A program made the position numbers and the translations under genes. A DNA stretch of 64,000 nucleotides, taken from positions 1-64,000 of the forward strand of contig JAHQIY010000030.1 of the NCBI GenBank assembly GCA_019054805.1, read 5' to 3'. Origin of the DNA: Brachionus manjavacas. Its lineage: Eukaryota; Rotifera; Eurotatoria; Ploima; Brachionidae. This document shows, piece by piece, positions 13,101-28,500 of the stretch (the first letter of the stretch is position 1; the number at the start of each line of letters is the position of its first letter). A model generated the notes under the pieces. That model was not told the DNA's origin. It saw only the letters and a program-made list of their open reading frames with translations, and made no database searches.

Positions 13101-16100
13101 ATTTCACTCTTGATAAAATTTAATTCAAAAAAACTAAAAAATATTAAAAGCTTTTGAGAAAGAGTTGTAAAAATTATTTTAAAATTTGTATGAGAGAAGT
13201 AAAATTGGTTTTCCAAATTTTATTCAAAAGCCTGATTTCAGTCTCGATAAAATTTAATTCAAAAAACCTAAAAAAATTTAAAAAAAGCCTTTGAGTAAGA
13301 GTTGTTAAAAATAATTTCAAAATTTATACGATAGAAGTAAAATTGGTTTTTCAAATTTTATTCAAAAGCCTGATTTCAGTCTCGATGAAATTTAATTCAA
13401 AAGACCTAAAAAAATTTAAAAAAAGCCTTTGAGTAAGAGTTGTAAAAATAATTTCAAAATTAATATGAGAGAAGTAAAATTGGTTTTTCAAATTTTATTC
13501 AAAAGCCTGATTTCAGTCTCCGTCAAATTTAATTCAAAAAACCTAAAAAAATTTAAAAAAAGCCTTTGAGTAAGAGTTCTAAAAATAATTTCAAAATTTA
13601 TACGAGAGAAGTAAAATTGGTTTTCCAAATTTTATTCAAAAGCCTTTTTTCTCTCTCGATAAAATTTAATTCAAAAAACCTAAAAAATAATAAAAGCTTT
13701 TGAGTAAGAGTCCTAAAAATAATTTCAAAATTTATACGAGAGAAGTAAAATTGGTTTTTCAAATTTTATTCAAAAGCCTGATTTCAGTCTTGGTCAAATT
13801 TAATTCAAGAACCCAAAAAATAAAAAAAGCCTTTGAGTAAGAGTTCTAAAAATAATTTCAAAATTTATACGAGATAAGTAAAATTGGTTTTTCAAATTTT
13901 ATTCAAAAGCCTGATTTCAGTCTCCGTCAAATTTAATTCAAAAAACCTAAAAAAATTTAAAAAAAGCCTTTGAGTAAGAGTTCTAAAAATAATTTCAAAA
14001 TTTATACGAGAGAAGTAAAATTGGTTTTCCAAATTTTATTCAAAAGCCTTTTTCTCTCTCGATAAAATTTAATTCAAAAAACCTAAAAAATAATAAAAGC
14101 TTTTGAGTAAGAGTCCTAAAAATAATTTCAAAATTTATACGAGAGAAGTAAAATTGGTTTTTCAAATTTTATTCAAAAGCCTGATTTCAGTCTTGGTCAA
14201 ATTTAATTCAAGAACCCAAAATTTAAAAAAAGCATTTGAGTAAGAGTTCTAAAAATAATTTCAAAATTTATACCAGATAAGTAAAATTGGTTTTCCAAAT
14301 TTTATTCAAAAGCCTGATTTCAGTCTTGGTCAAATTTTATTCAAAAAACCTAAAAAATATTAAAAGCTTTTGAGTAAGAGTTCTTAAAATAATTTCAAAA
14401 TTTATACGAGATAAATAAATTGGTTTTCCAAATTTTATTCAAAAGCCTTTTTTCACTCTCGATAAAATTTAATTCAAAAAAGCTAAAAAATAATAAAAGC
14501 TTTTGAGAAAGATTTGTAAAAATAATTTTAAAATTTGTATGAGAGAAGTAAAATTGGTTTTCCAAATTTTATTCAAAAGCGTTTTTTCTCTCTCGATAAA
14601 ATTTAATTCAAAAAACCTAAAAAAATTTAAAAAAAGCCTTTGAGTAAGAGTTGTTAAAAATAATTTCAAAATTAATATGAGAGAAGTAAAATTGGTTTTT
14701 CAAATTTTATTCAAAAGCCTGATTTCAGTCTCGATAAAATTTAATTCAAAAAACCTAAAAAAATTTAAAAAAAGCCTTTGAGTAAGAGTTGTAAAAATAA
14801 TTTCAAAATTAATATGAGAGAAGTAAAATTGGTTTTTCAAATTTTATTCAAAAGCCTGATTTCAGTCTCCGTCAAATTTAATTCAAAAAACCTAAAAAAA
14901 TTTAAAAAAAGCCTTTGAGTAAGAGTTCTAAAAATAATTTCAAAATTTATACGAGAGAAGTAAAATTGGTTTTCCAAATTTTATTCAAAAGCCTTTTTCT
15001 CTCTCGATAAAATTTAATTCAAAAAACCTAAAAAATAATAAAAGCTTTTGAGTAAGAGTCCTAAAAATAATTTCAAAATTTATACGAGAGAAGTAAAATT
15101 GGTTTTTCAAATTTTATTCAAAAGCCTGATTTCAGTCTTGGTCAAATTTAATTCAAGAACCCAAAAAATAAAAAAAGCCTTTGAGTAAGAGTTCTAAAAA
15201 TAATTTCAAAATTTATACGAGATAAGTAAAATTGGTTTTTCAAATTTTATTCAAAAGCCTGATTTCAGTCTCCGTCAAATTTAATTCAAAAGACCTAAAA
15301 AAATTTAAAAAAAGCCTTTGAGTAAGAGTTCTAAAAATAATTTCAAAATTTATACGAGAGAAGTAAAATTGGTTTTCCAAATTTTATTCAAAAGCCTGAT
15401 TTCAGTCTCCGTCGAATTTAATTCAAAAAACCTAAAAAAATTTAAAAAAAGCCTTTGAGTAAGAGTTGTTAAAAATAATTTCAAAATTTATACGAGAGAA
15501 GTAAAATTGGTTTTTCAAATTTTATTCAAAAGCCTGATTTCAGTCTCGATGAAATTTAATTCAAAAGACCTAAAAAAATTTAAAAAAAGCCTTTGAGTAA
15601 GAGTTGTAAAAATAATTTCAAAATTAATATGAGAGAAGTAAAATTGGTTTTTCAAATTTTATTCAAAAGCCTGATTTCAGTCTCCGTCGAATTTAATTCA
15701 AAAAACCTAAAAAAATTTAAAAAAGCCTTTGAGTAAGAGTTCTAAAAATAATTTCAAAATTTATACGAGAGAAGTAAAATTGGTTTTCCAAATTTTATTC
15801 AAAAGCCTTTTTTCTCTCTCGATAAAATTTAATTCAAGAACCCAAAAAATAAAAAAAGCCTTTGAGTAAGAGTTCTAAAAATAATTTCGAATTATACGAG
15901 AGAAGTAAAATTGGTTTTTCAAATTTTATTCAAAAGCCTGATTTCAGTCTCGATGAAATTTAATTCAAAAGACCTAAAAAATATTAAAAGCTTTTGAGTA
16001 AGAGTTCTAAAAATAATTTCAAAATTTTTACGAGAAAAGTAAAATTGGTTTTTCAAATTTTATTCAAAAGCCTGATTTCAGTCTCGATGAAATTTAATTC

Positions 16101-19100
16101 AAAAGACCTAAAAAAATTTAAAAAAAGCCTTTGAGTAAGAGTTGTAAAAATAATTTCAAAATTAATACGAGAGAAGTAAAATTGGTTTTTCAAATTTTAT
16201 TCAAAAGCCTGATTTCAGTCTCCGTCAAATTTAATTCAAAAAACCTAAAAAAATTTAAAAAAAGCCTTTGAGTAAGAGTTCTAAAAATAATTTCAAAATT
16301 TTTACGAGAAAAGTAAAATTGGTTTTTCAAATTTTATTCAAAAGCCTGATTTCAGTCTCGATGAAATTTAATTCAAAAGACCTAAAAAAATTTAAAAAAA
16401 GCCTTTGAGTAAGAGTTGTAAAAATAATTTCAAAATTAATACGAGAGAAGTAAAATTGGTTTTTCAAATTTTATTCAAAAGCCTGATTTCAGTCTCGATG
16501 AAATTTAATTCAAAAGACCTAAAAAAATTTAAAAAAAGCCTTTGAGTAAGAGTTCTAAAAATAATTTCAAAATTTATACGAGAGAAGTAAAATTGGTTTT
16601 CCAAATTTTATTCAAAAGCCTTTTTTCTCTCTCGATAAAATTTAATTCAAGAACCCAAAAAATTAAAAAAAGCCTTTGAGTAAGAGTTCTAAAAATAATT
16701 TCGAATTATACGAGAGAAGTAAAATTGGTTTTTCAAATTTTATTCAAAAGCCTGATTTCAGTCTCGATGAAATTTAATTCAAAAGACCTAAAAAATATTA
16801 AAAGCTTTTGAGTAAGAGTTCTAAAAATAATTTCAAAATTTTTACGAGAAAAGTAAAATTGGTTTTTCAAATTTTATTCAAAAGCCTGATTTCAGTCTCG
16901 ATGAAATTTAATTCAAAAGACCTAAAAAATTTAAAAAAAGCCTTTGAGTAAGAGTTGTAAAAATAATTTCAAAATTAATACGAGAGAAGTAAAATTGGTT
17001 TTTCAAATTTTATTCAAAAGCCTGATTTCAGTCTCCGTCAAATTTAATTCAAAAAACCTAAAAAAATTTAAAAAAAGCCTTTGAGTAAGAGTTCTAAAAA
17101 TAATTTCAAAATTTATACGAGAGAAGTAAAATTGGTTTTCCAAATTTTATTCAAAAGCCTTTTTCCTCTCTCGATAAAATTTAATTCAAAAAACCTAAAA
17201 AAATTTAAAAAAAGCCTTTGAGTAAGAGTTCTAAAAATAATTTCGAATTATACGAGAGAAGTAAAATTGGTTTTTCAAATTTTATTCAAAAAGCCTGATT
17301 TCAGTCTCGATGAAATTTAATTCAAAAGACCTAAAAAAATTTAAAAAAAGCCTTTGAGTAAGAGTTGTAAAAATAATTTCAAAATTAATACGAGAGAAGT
17401 AAAATTGGTTTTTCAAATTTTATTCAAAAGCCTGATTTCAGTCTCCGTCAAATTTAATTCAAAAGACCTAAAAAATTTAAAAAAAGCCTTTGAGTAAGAG
17501 TTCTAAAAATAATTTCAAAATTTATACGAGAGATGTAAAATTTGTTTTTAAAATTTTATTCAAAAGCCTGATTTCAGTCTCCGTCAAATTTAATTCAAAA
17601 GACCTAAAAAAATTTAAAAAAAGCCTTTGAGTAAGAGTTCTAAAAATAATTTCAAAATTTATACGAGAGAAGTAAAATTGGTTTTTCAAATTTTATTCAA
17701 AAGCCTGATTTCAGTCTCCGTCAAATTCAATTCAAAAAACCTAAAAAAATTTAAAAAAAGCCTTTGAGTAAGAGTTCTAAAAATAATTTCAAAATTTATA
17801 CGAGAGAAGTAAAATTGGTTTTCCAAATTTTATTCAAAAGCCTGATTTCAGTCTCCGTCAAATTTAATTCAAAAGACCTAAAAAATTTAAAAAAAGCCTT
17901 TGAGTAAGAGTTGTAAAAATAATTTCAAAATTTATACGAGATAAATAAATTGGTTTTCCAAATTTCATTCAAAAGCCTTTTTTCACTCTCGATAAAATTT
18001 AATTCAAAAAAGCTAAAAAATATTAAAAGCTTTTGAGTAAGAGTTCTAAAAATAATTTCAAAATTTATACGAGAGAAGTAAAATTGGTTTTCCAAATTTT
18101 ATTCAAAAGCCTTTTTTCACTCTCGATAAAATTTAATTCAAAAAAGCTAAAAAATAATAAAAGCTTTTGAGAAAGATTTGTAAAAATAATTTCAAAATTT
18201 ATACGAGAGAAGTAAAATTGGTTTTCCAAATTTTATTCAAAAGCCTTTTTCCTCTCTCGATAAAATTTAATTCAAAAAACCTAAAAAAATTTAAAAAAAG
18301 CCTTTGAGTAAGAGTTCTAAAAATAATTTCGAATTATACGAGAGAAGTAAAATTGGTTTTTCAAATTTTATTCAAAAGCCTGATTTCAGTCTCGATGAAA
18401 TTTAATTCAAAAGACCTAAAAAAATTTAAAAAAAGCCTTTGAGTAAGAGTTGTAAAAATAATTTCAAAATTAATACGAGAGAAGTAAAATTGGTTTTTCA
18501 AATTTTATTCAAAAGCCTGATTTCAGTCTCCGTCAAATTTAATTCAAAAGACCTAAAAAAATTTAAAAAAAGCCTTTGAGTAAGAGTTCTAAAAATAATT
18601 TCAAAATTTATACGAGAGAAGTAAAATTGGTTTTTCAAATTTTATTCAAAAGCCTGATTTCAGTCTCCGTCAAATTTAATTCAAAAGACCTAAAAAAATT
18701 TAAAAAAAGCCTTTGAGTAAGAGTTCTAAAAATAATTTCAAAATTTATACGAGAGAAGTAAAATTGGTTTTTCAAATTTTATTCAAAAGCCTGATTTCAG
18801 TCTCCGTCAAATTCAATTCAAAAAACCTAAAAAATTTAAAAAAAGCCTTTGAGTAAGAGTTCTAAAAATAATTTCAAAATTTATACGAGAGAAGTAAAAT
18901 TGGTTTTCCAAATTTTATTCAAAAGCCTGATTTCAGTCTCCGTCAAATTTAATTCAAAAGACCTAAAAAAATTTAAAAAAAGCCTTTGAGTAAGAGTTGT
19001 AAAAATAATTTCAAAATTTATACGAGATAAATAAATTGGTTTTCCAAATTTCATTCAAAAGCCTTTTTTCACTCTCGATAAAATTTAATTCAAAAAAGCT

Positions 19101-19500
19101 AAAAAATATTAAAAGCTTTTGAGTAAGAGTTCTAAAAATAATTTCAAAATTTATACGAGAGAAGTAAAATTGGTTTTCCAAATTTTATTCAAAAGCCTTT
19201 TTTCACTCTCGATAAAATTTAATTCAAAAAAGCTAAAAAATAATAAAAGCTTTTGAGAAAGATTTGTAAAAATAATTTTAAAATTTGTATGAGAGAAGTA
19301 AAATTGGTTTTCCAAATTTTATTCAAAAGCGTTTTTTCTCTCTCGATAAAATTTAATTCAAAAAACCTAAAAAATAATAAAAGCGTTTGAGAAAGAGTTG
19401 TAAAAATAATTTTAAAATTTGTATGAGATAAGTAAAATTGGTTTTTCAAATTTTATTCAAAAGCCTGATTTTAGTCTTGGTCAAATTTAATTCAAGAACC
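10200..19500 (+). repeat. Satellite zone B (middle subfamily)
   Basis: Diagnostic variants are TCTTGGTCAAATTTAATTC followed by AAGAACCCAAAAAATAAAA, the AAAAAATTTAAAAAAAGCC linker, GAGTTGTTAAAAATAATTTC and TCTCGATGAAATTTAATTC. TTGGTTTTCCAA becomes frequent. Local multi-unit duplications are visible: 10801-11330 recurs at about 12018-12540 with a steady offset of 1217, and part recurs again from about 12940. Confidence 0.6.
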
Positions 19501-22500
19501 CAAAAAATAAAAAAAGCCTTTGAAGAAGAGTTCTAAAAATAATTTCGAATTATACGAGAGAAGTAAAATTGGTTTTTCAAATTATATTCAAAAGCCTGAT
19601 TTCAGTCTCGATGAAATTTAATTCAAAAGACCTAAAAAAATTTAAAAAAAGCCTTTGAGTAAGATTTCTAAAAATAATTTCAAAATTTATACGAGAGAAG
19701 TAAAATTGGTTTTTCAAATTTCATTCAAAAGCCTTATTTCACTCTTGATAAAATTTAATTCAAAAAAACTAAAAAATATTAAAAGCTTTTGAGTAAGAGT
19801 TCTAAAAATAATTTCAAAATTTATACGAGATAAATAAATTGGTTTTCCAAATTTCATTCAAAAGCCTGATTTCATTCTCCGTCAAATTTAATTCAAAAAA
19901 CCTAAAAAAATTAAAAAAAGCCTTTGAGTAAGATTTCTAAAAATAATTTCAAAATTTATACGAGAGAAGTAAAATTGGTTTTCCAAATTTTATTCAAAAG
20001 CCTGATTTCATTCTCCGTCAAATTTAATTCAAAAAACCTAAAATAATTAAAAAAAGCCTTTGAGTAAGATTTCTAAAAATAATTTCAAAATTTATACGAG
20101 AGAAGTAAAATTGGTTTTTCAAATTTTATTCAAAAGCCTTATTTTACTCTCGATAAAATTTAATTCAAAAAACCTAAAAAATATTAAAAGCTTTTGAGTA
20201 AGATTTCTAAAAATAATTTCAAAATTTATACGAGATAAATAAATTGGTTTTCCAAATTTCATTCAAAAGCCTTATTTCACTCTTGATAAAATTTAATTCA
20301 AAAAAACTAAAAAATATTAAAAGCTTTTGAGTAAGAGTTCTAAAAATAATTTCAAAATTTATACGAGAGAAGTAAAATTGGTTTTCCAAATTTTATTCAA
20401 AAGCCTGATTTCATTCTCCGTCAAATTTAATTCAAAAAACCTAAAAAAATTAAAAAAAGCCTTTGAGTAAGATTTCTAAAAATAATTTCAAAATTTATAC
20501 GAGAGAAGTAAAATTGGTTTTCCAAATTTTATTCAAAAGCCTGATTTCATTCTCCGTCAAATTTAATTCAAAAAACCTAAAAAAATTAAAAAAAGCCTTT
20601 GAGTAAGATTTCTAAAAATAATTTCAAAATTTATACGAGAGAAGTAAAATTGGTTTTTCAAATTTCATTCAAAAGCCTTATTTCACTCTTGATAAAATTT
20701 AATTCAAAAAAACTAAAAAATATTAAAAGCTTTTGAGTAAGAGTTCTAAAAATAATTTCAAAATTTATACGAGAGAAGTAAAATTGGTTTTCCAAATTTT
20801 AATTCAAAAGCCTGATTTTAGTCTCCGTCAAATATAATTCAAAAAACCTAAAAAAATCAAAAAAAGCCTTTGAGTAAGAGTTGTAAAAATAATTTCAAAA
20901 TTTATACGAGATAAATAAATTTGTTTTCCAAATTTCATTCAAAAGCCTTATTTCACTCTTGATAAAATTTAATTCAAAAAAACTAAAAAATATTAAAAGC
21001 TTTTGAGTAAGAGTTCTAAAAATAATTTCAAAATTTATACGAGAGAAGTAAAATTGGTTTTTCAAATTTTATTCAAAAGCCTGATTTCATTCTCCGTCAA
21101 ATTTAATTCAAAAAACCTAAAAAAATTAAAAAAAGCCTTTGAGTAAGATTTCTAAAAATAATTTCAAAATTTATACGAGATAAATAAATTTGTTTTCCAA
21201 ATTTTATTCAAAAGCCTGATTTCATTCTCCGTCAAATTTAATTCAAAAAACCTTAAAAAATAATAAAAGCTTTTGAGAAAGAGTTGTAAAAATAATTTTA
21301 AAATTTCTATGAGAGAAGTAAAATTGGTTTTCCAAATTTTATTCAAAAGCCTTATTTCACTCTCGATAAAATTTAATTCAAAAAACCTTAAAAAATATTA
21401 AAAGCTTTTTGAGTAAGAGTTGTATAAATAATTTCAAAATTTATACGAGAGAAGTAAAATTGGTTTTCCAAATTTTATTCAAAAGCCTTTTTTCACTCTC
21501 GATAAAATTTAATTCAAAAAACCTAAAAAATAATAAAAGCTTTTGAGAAAGAGTTCTAAAAATAATTTCAAAATTTATACGAGAAAAGTAAAATTGGTTT
21601 TTCAAATTTTATTCAAAAGCCTTATTTCACTCTTGATAAAATTTAATTCAAAAAACCTAAAAAAATTAAAAAAAGCCTTTGAGTAAGAGTTGTAAAAATA
21701 ATTTCAAAATTTATACGAGAGAAGTAAAATTGGTTTTTCATATTTTATTCAAAAGCCTGATTTCATTCTCCGTCAAATTTAATTCAAAAAACCTAAAAAA
21801 ATTTAAAAAAGCCTTTGAGTAAGAGTTCTAAAAATAATTTCAAAATTTATACGAGAGAAGTAAAATTGGTTTTTCAAATTTTATTCAAAAGCCTTATTTT
21901 ACTCTCGATAAAATTTGATTCAAAAAACCTAAAAAATATTAAAAGCTTTTGAGTAAGATTTCTAAAAATAATTTCAAAATTTATACGAGATAAGTTAAAT
22001 TGGTTTTCCAAATTTTATTAAAAGCCTTTTTTCAATCTCGATAAAATTTAATTCAAAAAACCTAAAAAATAATAAAAGCTTTTGAGAAAGAGTTGTAAAA
22101 ATAATTTCAAAATTTATACGAGAGAAGTAAAATTGGTTTTCCAAATTTTATTCAAAAGCCTTTTTTCACTCTCGATAAAATTTAATTCAAAAAACCTAAA
22201 AAAATTAAAAAAAGCCTTTGAGTAAGAGTTGTAAAAATAATTTCAAAATTTATACGAGAGAAGTAAAATTGGTTTTCCAAATTTTATTCAAAAGCCTGAT
22301 TTCATTCTCCGTCAAATTTAATTCAAAAAACCTAAAAAATAATAAAAGCTTTTGAGAAAGAGTTGTAAAAATAATTTTAAAATTTCTATGAGAGAAGTAA
22401 AATTGGTTTTCCAAATTTTATTCAAAAGCCTTATTTCACTCTCGATAAAATTTAATTCAAAAAACCTAAAAAAATTAAAAAAAGCCTTTGAGTAAGAGTT

Positions 22501-25500
22501 GTAAAATTAATTTCAAAATTTATACGAGAGAAGTAAAATTGGTTTTCCAAATTTTATTCAAAAGCCTTTTTTCACTCTCGATAAAATTTAATTCAAAAAA
22601 CCTAAAAAATAATAAAAGCTTTTGAGAAAGAGTTCTAAAAATAATTTCAAAATTTATACGAGAAAAGTAAAATTGGTTTTTCAAATTTTATTCAAAAGCC
22701 TTATTTCACTCTTGATAAAATTTAATTCAAAAAACCTAAAAAAAAAAAAAAAAGCCTTTGAGTAAGAGTTCTAAAAATAATTTCAAAATTTATACGAGAG
22801 AAGTAAAATTGGTTTTCCAAATTTTATTCAAAAGCCTGATTTTAGTCTCCGTCAAATTTAATTCAAAAAACCTAAAAAAATTTAAAAAAGCCTTTGAGTA
22901 AGAGTTCTAAAAATAATTTCAAAATTTATACGAGAGAAGTAAAATTGGTTTTTCAAATTTTATTCAAAAGCCTTATTTTACTCTCGATAAAATTTGATTC
23001 AAAAAACCTAAAAAATATTAAAAGCTTTTGAGTAAGATTTCTAAAAATAATTTCAAAATTTATACGAGATAAGTTAAATTGGTTTTCCAAATTTTATTAA
23101 AAGCCTTTTTTCAATCTCGATAAAATTTAATTCAAAAAACCTAAAAAATAATAAAAGCTTTTGAGAAAGAGTTGTAAAAATAATTTTAAAATTTCTATGA
23201 GAGAAGTAAAATTGGTTTTCCAAATTTTATTCAAAAGCCTTATTTCACTCTCGATAAAATTTAATTCAAAAAACCTAAAAAAAAAAAAAAAAGCCTTTGA
23301 GTAAGAGTTCTAAAAATAATTTCAAAATTTATACGAGAGAAGTAAAATTGGTTTTCCAAATTTTATTCAAAAGCCTGATTTTAGTCTCCGTCAAATTTAA
23401 TTCAAAAAACCTAAAAAAATTTAAAAAAGCCTTTGAGTAAGAGTTCTAAAAATAATTTCAAAATTTATACGAGAGAAGTAAAATTGGTTTTTCAAATTTT
23501 ATTCAAAAGCCTTATTTCACTCTCGATAAAATTTAATTCAAAAAACCTAAAAAAATTAAAAAAAGCCTTTGAGTAAGAGTTGTAAAAATAATTTCAAAAT
23601 TTATACGAGAGAAGTAAAATTGGTTTTTCAAATTTTATTCAAAAGCCTTATTTCACTCTTGATAAAATTTAATTCAAAAAACCTAAAAAAATTAAAAAAA
23701 GCCTTTGAGTAAGAGTTGTAAAAATAATTTCAAAATTTATACGAGAGAAGTAAAATTGGTTTTTCATATTTTATTCAAAAGCCTGATTTCATTCTCCGTC
23801 AAATTTAATTCAAAAAACCTAAAAAATATTAAAAGCTTTTTAGTAAGAGTTCTAAAAATAATTTCAAAATTAATACGAGATAAGTAAAATTGGTTTTTCA
23901 AATTTTATTCAAAAGCGTGATTTCAGTCTCCGTCAAATTTAATTCAAAAAACCTAAAAAATATTAAAAGCTTTTGAGTAAGAGTTCTAAAAATAATTTCG
24001 AATTATACGAGGGAAGTAAAATTGGTTTTTCAAATTTTATTCAAAAGCCTGATTTCAGTCTCGATGAAATTTAATTCAAAAGACCTAAAAAAATTTAAAA
24101 AAAGCCTTTGAGTAAGATTTCTAAAAATAATTTCAAAATTTATACGAGAGAAGTAAAATTGGTTTTCCAAATTTTATTCAAAAGCCTGATTTTATTCTCC
24201 GTCAAATTTAATTCAAAAAACCTAAAAAAATTAAAAAAAGCCTTTGAGTAAGAGTTGTAAAAATTATTTCAAAATTTATACGAGAGAAGTAAAATTGGTT
24301 TTCCAAATTTTATTCAAAAGCCTGATTTCATTCTCCGTCAAATTTAATTCAAAAAACCTAAAAAATTTAAAAAAGCCTTTGGGTAAGATTTCTAAAAATA
24401 ATTTCAAAATTTATACGAGAGAAGTAAAATTGGTTTTTCAAATTTTATTCAAAAGCCTTATTTTACTCTCGATAAAATTTAATTCAAAAAACCTAAAAAA
24501 TATTAAAAGCTTTTGAGTAAGATTTCTAAAAATAATTTCAAAATTTATACGAGATAAATAAATTGGTTTTCCAAATTTCATTCAAAAGCCTTATTTCACT
24601 CTTGATAAAATTTAATTCAAAAAAACTAAAAAATATTAAAAGCTTTTGAGTAAGAGTTCTAAAAATAATTTCAAAATTTATACGAGAGAAGTAAAATTGG
24701 TTTTCCAAATTTTATTCAAAAGCCTGATTTCATTCTCCGTCAAATTTAATTCAAAAAACCTAAAAAAATTAAAAAAAGCCTTTGAGTAAGAGTTCTAAAA
24801 ATAATTTCAAAATTTATACGAGAGAAGTAAAATTGGTTTTCCAAATTTTATTCAAAAGCCTGATTTCATTCTCCGTCAAATTTAATTCAAAAAACCTAAA
24901 AAAATTAAAAAAAGCCTTTGGGTAAGATTTCTAAAAATAATTTCAAAATTTATACGAGAGAAGTAAAATTGGTTTTTCATATTTTATTCAAAAGCCTGAT
25001 TTTAGTCTCCGTCAAATTTAATTCAAAAAACCTAAAAAAATCAAAAAAAGCTTTTGAGTAAGAGTTCTAAAAATAATTTCAAAATTTATACGAGAAAAGT
25101 AAAATTGGTTTTTCAAATTTTATTCAAAAGCCTTATTTCACTCTTGATAAAATTTAATTCAAAAAACCTAAAAAAATTAAAAAAAGCTTTTGAGTAAGAG
25201 TTGTAAAAATAATTTCAAAATTTATACGAGAGAAGTAAAATTGGTTTTTCATATTTTATTCAAAAGCCTGATTTTAGTCTCCGTCAAATTTAATTCAAAA
25301 AACCTAAAAAAATCAAAAAAAGCTTTTGAGTAAGAGTTCTAAAAATAATTTCAAAATTTATACGAGAAAAGTAAAATTGGTTTTTCAAATTTTATTCAAA
25401 AGCCTTATTTCACTCTTGATAAAATTTAATTCAAAAAACCTAAAAAAATTAAAAAAAGCTTTTGAGTAAGAGTTCTAAAAATAATTTCAAAATTTATACG

Positions 25501-28500
25501 AGATAAGTAAAATTGGTTTTCCAAATTTTATTTAAAAGCCTGATTTCAGTCTCCGTCAAATTTAATTCAAAAAACCTAAAAAAAAAAAAAAAAGCTTTTG
25601 AGTAAGATTTCTAAAAATAATTTCAAAATTTATACGAGAGAAGTAAAATTGGTTTTTCAAATTTTATTCAAAAGCCTTATTTTACTCTCGATAAAATTTA
25701 ATTCAAAAAACCTAAAAAATATTAAAAGCTTTTGAGTAAGATTTCTAAAAATAATTTCAAAATTTATACGAGATAAGTAAAATTGGTTTTCCAAATTTTA
25801 TTAAAAGCCTTTTTTCACTCTCGATAAAATTTAATTCAAAAAACCTAAAAAATAATAAAAGCTTTTGAGAAAGAGTTGTAAAAATAATTTTAAAATTTCT
25901 ATGAGAGAAGTAAAATTGGTTTTCCAAATTTTATTCAAAAGCCTTATTTCACTCTCGATAAAATTTAATTCAAAAAACCTTAAAAAATAATAAAAGCTTT
26001 TTGAGTAAGAGTTCTAAAAATAATTTCAAAATTTATACGAGAGAAGTAAAATTGGTTTTTCAAATTTTATTCAAAAGCCTGATTTTAGTCTCCGTCAAAT
26101 TTAATTCAAAAAACCTAAAAAAATTAAAAAAAGCCTTTGAGCAAGAGTTGTAAAAATAATTTCAAAATTTATACGAGAGAAGTAAAATTGGTTTTTCAAA
26201 TTTTATTCAAAAGCCTTATTTCACTCTTGATAAAATTTAATTCAAAAAACCTAAAAAAATTAAAAAAAGCCTTTGAGTAAGAGTTGTAAAAATAATTTCA
26301 AAATTTATATGAGAGAAGTAAAATTGGTTTTTCATATTTTATTCAAAAGCCTGATTTCATTCTCCGTCAAATTTAATTCAAAAAACCTAAAAAAATTAAA
26401 AAAAGCTTTTTAGTAAGAGTTCTAAAAATAATTTCAAAATTAATACGAGATAAGTAAAATTGGTTTTTCAAATTTTATTCAAAAGCCTGATTTCAGTCTC
26501 CGTCAAATTTAATTCAAAAAACCTAAAAAATATTAAAAGCTTTTGAGTAAGAGTTCTAAAAATAATTTCAAAATTTATACGAGAGAAGTAAAATTGGTTT
26601 TCCAAATTTTATTCAAAAGCCTGATTTCAGTCTCCGTCAAATTTAATTCAAAAAAGCTAAAAAAATTAAAAAAAGCCTTTGAGTAAGATTTCTAAAAATA
26701 ATTTCAAAATTTATACGAGAAAAGTAAAATTGGTTTTTCAAATTTTATTCAAAAGCCTGATTTCAGTCTCAGTCAAATTTAATTCAAAAGACCTAAAAAA
26801 ATTTAAAAAAAGCCTTTGAGTAAGAGTTCTAAAAATAATTTCAAAATTTATACGAGAGAAGTAAAATTGGTTTTCCAAATTTTATTCAAAAGCCTTTTTT
26901 CTCTCTCGATAAAATTTAATTCAAAAAACCTAAAAAAATTAAAAAAAGCCTTTGAGTAAGAGTTGTAAAAATAATTTCAAAATTTATACGAGAGAAGTAA
27001 AATTGGTTTTTCAAATTTTATTCAAAAGCCTTATTTTACTCTCGATAAAATTTAATTCAAAAAACCTAAAAAATATTAAAAGCTTTTGAGTAAGAGCTCT
27101 AAAAATAATTTCAAAATTTATACGAGATAAGTAAAATTGGTTTTCCAAATTTTATTCAAAAGCCTGATTTCAGTCTCCGTCAAATTTAATTCAAAAAAGC
27201 TAAAAAAATTAAAAAAAGCCTTTGAGTAAGATTTCTAAAAATAATTTAAAAATTTATACGAGAGAAGTAAAATTGGTTTTTCAAATTTTATTCAAAAGCC
27301 TGATTTTAGTCTTGATAAAATTTAATTCAAAAAACTTAAAAAAATTTAAAAAAAGCCTTTGAGTAAGATTTCTAAAAATAATTTCAAAATTTATACGAGA
27401 TAAGTAAAATTGGTTTTCCAAATTTTATTCAAAAGCCTTTTTTCACTCACGATAAAATTTAATTCAAAAAACCTAAAAAATAATAAAAGCTTTTGAGTAT
27501 GAGTTCTAAAAATAATTTTAAAATTTCTATGAGAGAAGTAAAATTGGTTTTTCAAATTTTATTCAAAAGCCTTATTTTACTCTCGATAAAATTTAATTCA
27601 AAAAACCTAAAAAATAATAAAAGCTTTTGAGAAAGAGTTGTAAAAATAATTTTAAAATTTGTATGAGAGAAGTAAAATTGGTTTTCCAGATTTTATTCAA
27701 AAGCCTGATTTCAGTCTCCGTCAAATTTAATTCAAAAAAGCTAAAAAAATTAAAAAAAGCCTTTGAGTAAGATTTCTAAAAATAATTTTAAAATTTGTAT
27801 GAGAGAAGTAAAATTGGTTTTTCAAATTTTATTCAAAAGCCTTATTTTACTCTCGATATAATTTAATTCAAAAAACCTAAAAAATAATAAAAGCTTTTGA
27901 GTATGAGTTCTAAAAATAATTTCTAAATTTATACGAGATAAGTAAAATTGGTTTTTCAAATTTTATTCAAAAGCCTGATTTCAGTCTCCGTCAAATTTAA
28001 TTCAAAAAACCTAAAAAAATTAAAAAAAGCCTTTGAGTAAGATTTCTAAAAATAATTTCAAAATTTATACGAGATAAGTAAAATTGGTTTTCCAAATTTT
28101 ATTCAAAAGCCTTTTTACTCTCGATAAAATTTAATTCAAAAAACCTAAAAAATAATAAAAGCTTTTGAGAAAGAGTTGTAAAAATAATTTTAAAATTTCT
28201 ATGAGAGAAGTAAAATTGGTTTTCCAAATTTTATTCAAAAGCCTTATTTCACTCTCGATAAAATTTAATTCAAAAAACCTTAAAAAATATTAAAAGCTTT
28301 ATGAGTAAGAGTTCTAAAAATAATTTCAAAATTTATACGAGATAAATAAATTAGTTTTCCAAATTTTATTCAAAAGCCTGATTTCAGTCTTGGTCAAATT
28401 TTATTCAAAAAACCTAGAAAATAAAAAAAGCCTTTGAGTAAGAGTTGTAAAGATAATTTCAAAATTTATACGAGATAAATAAATTGGTTTTCCAAATTTT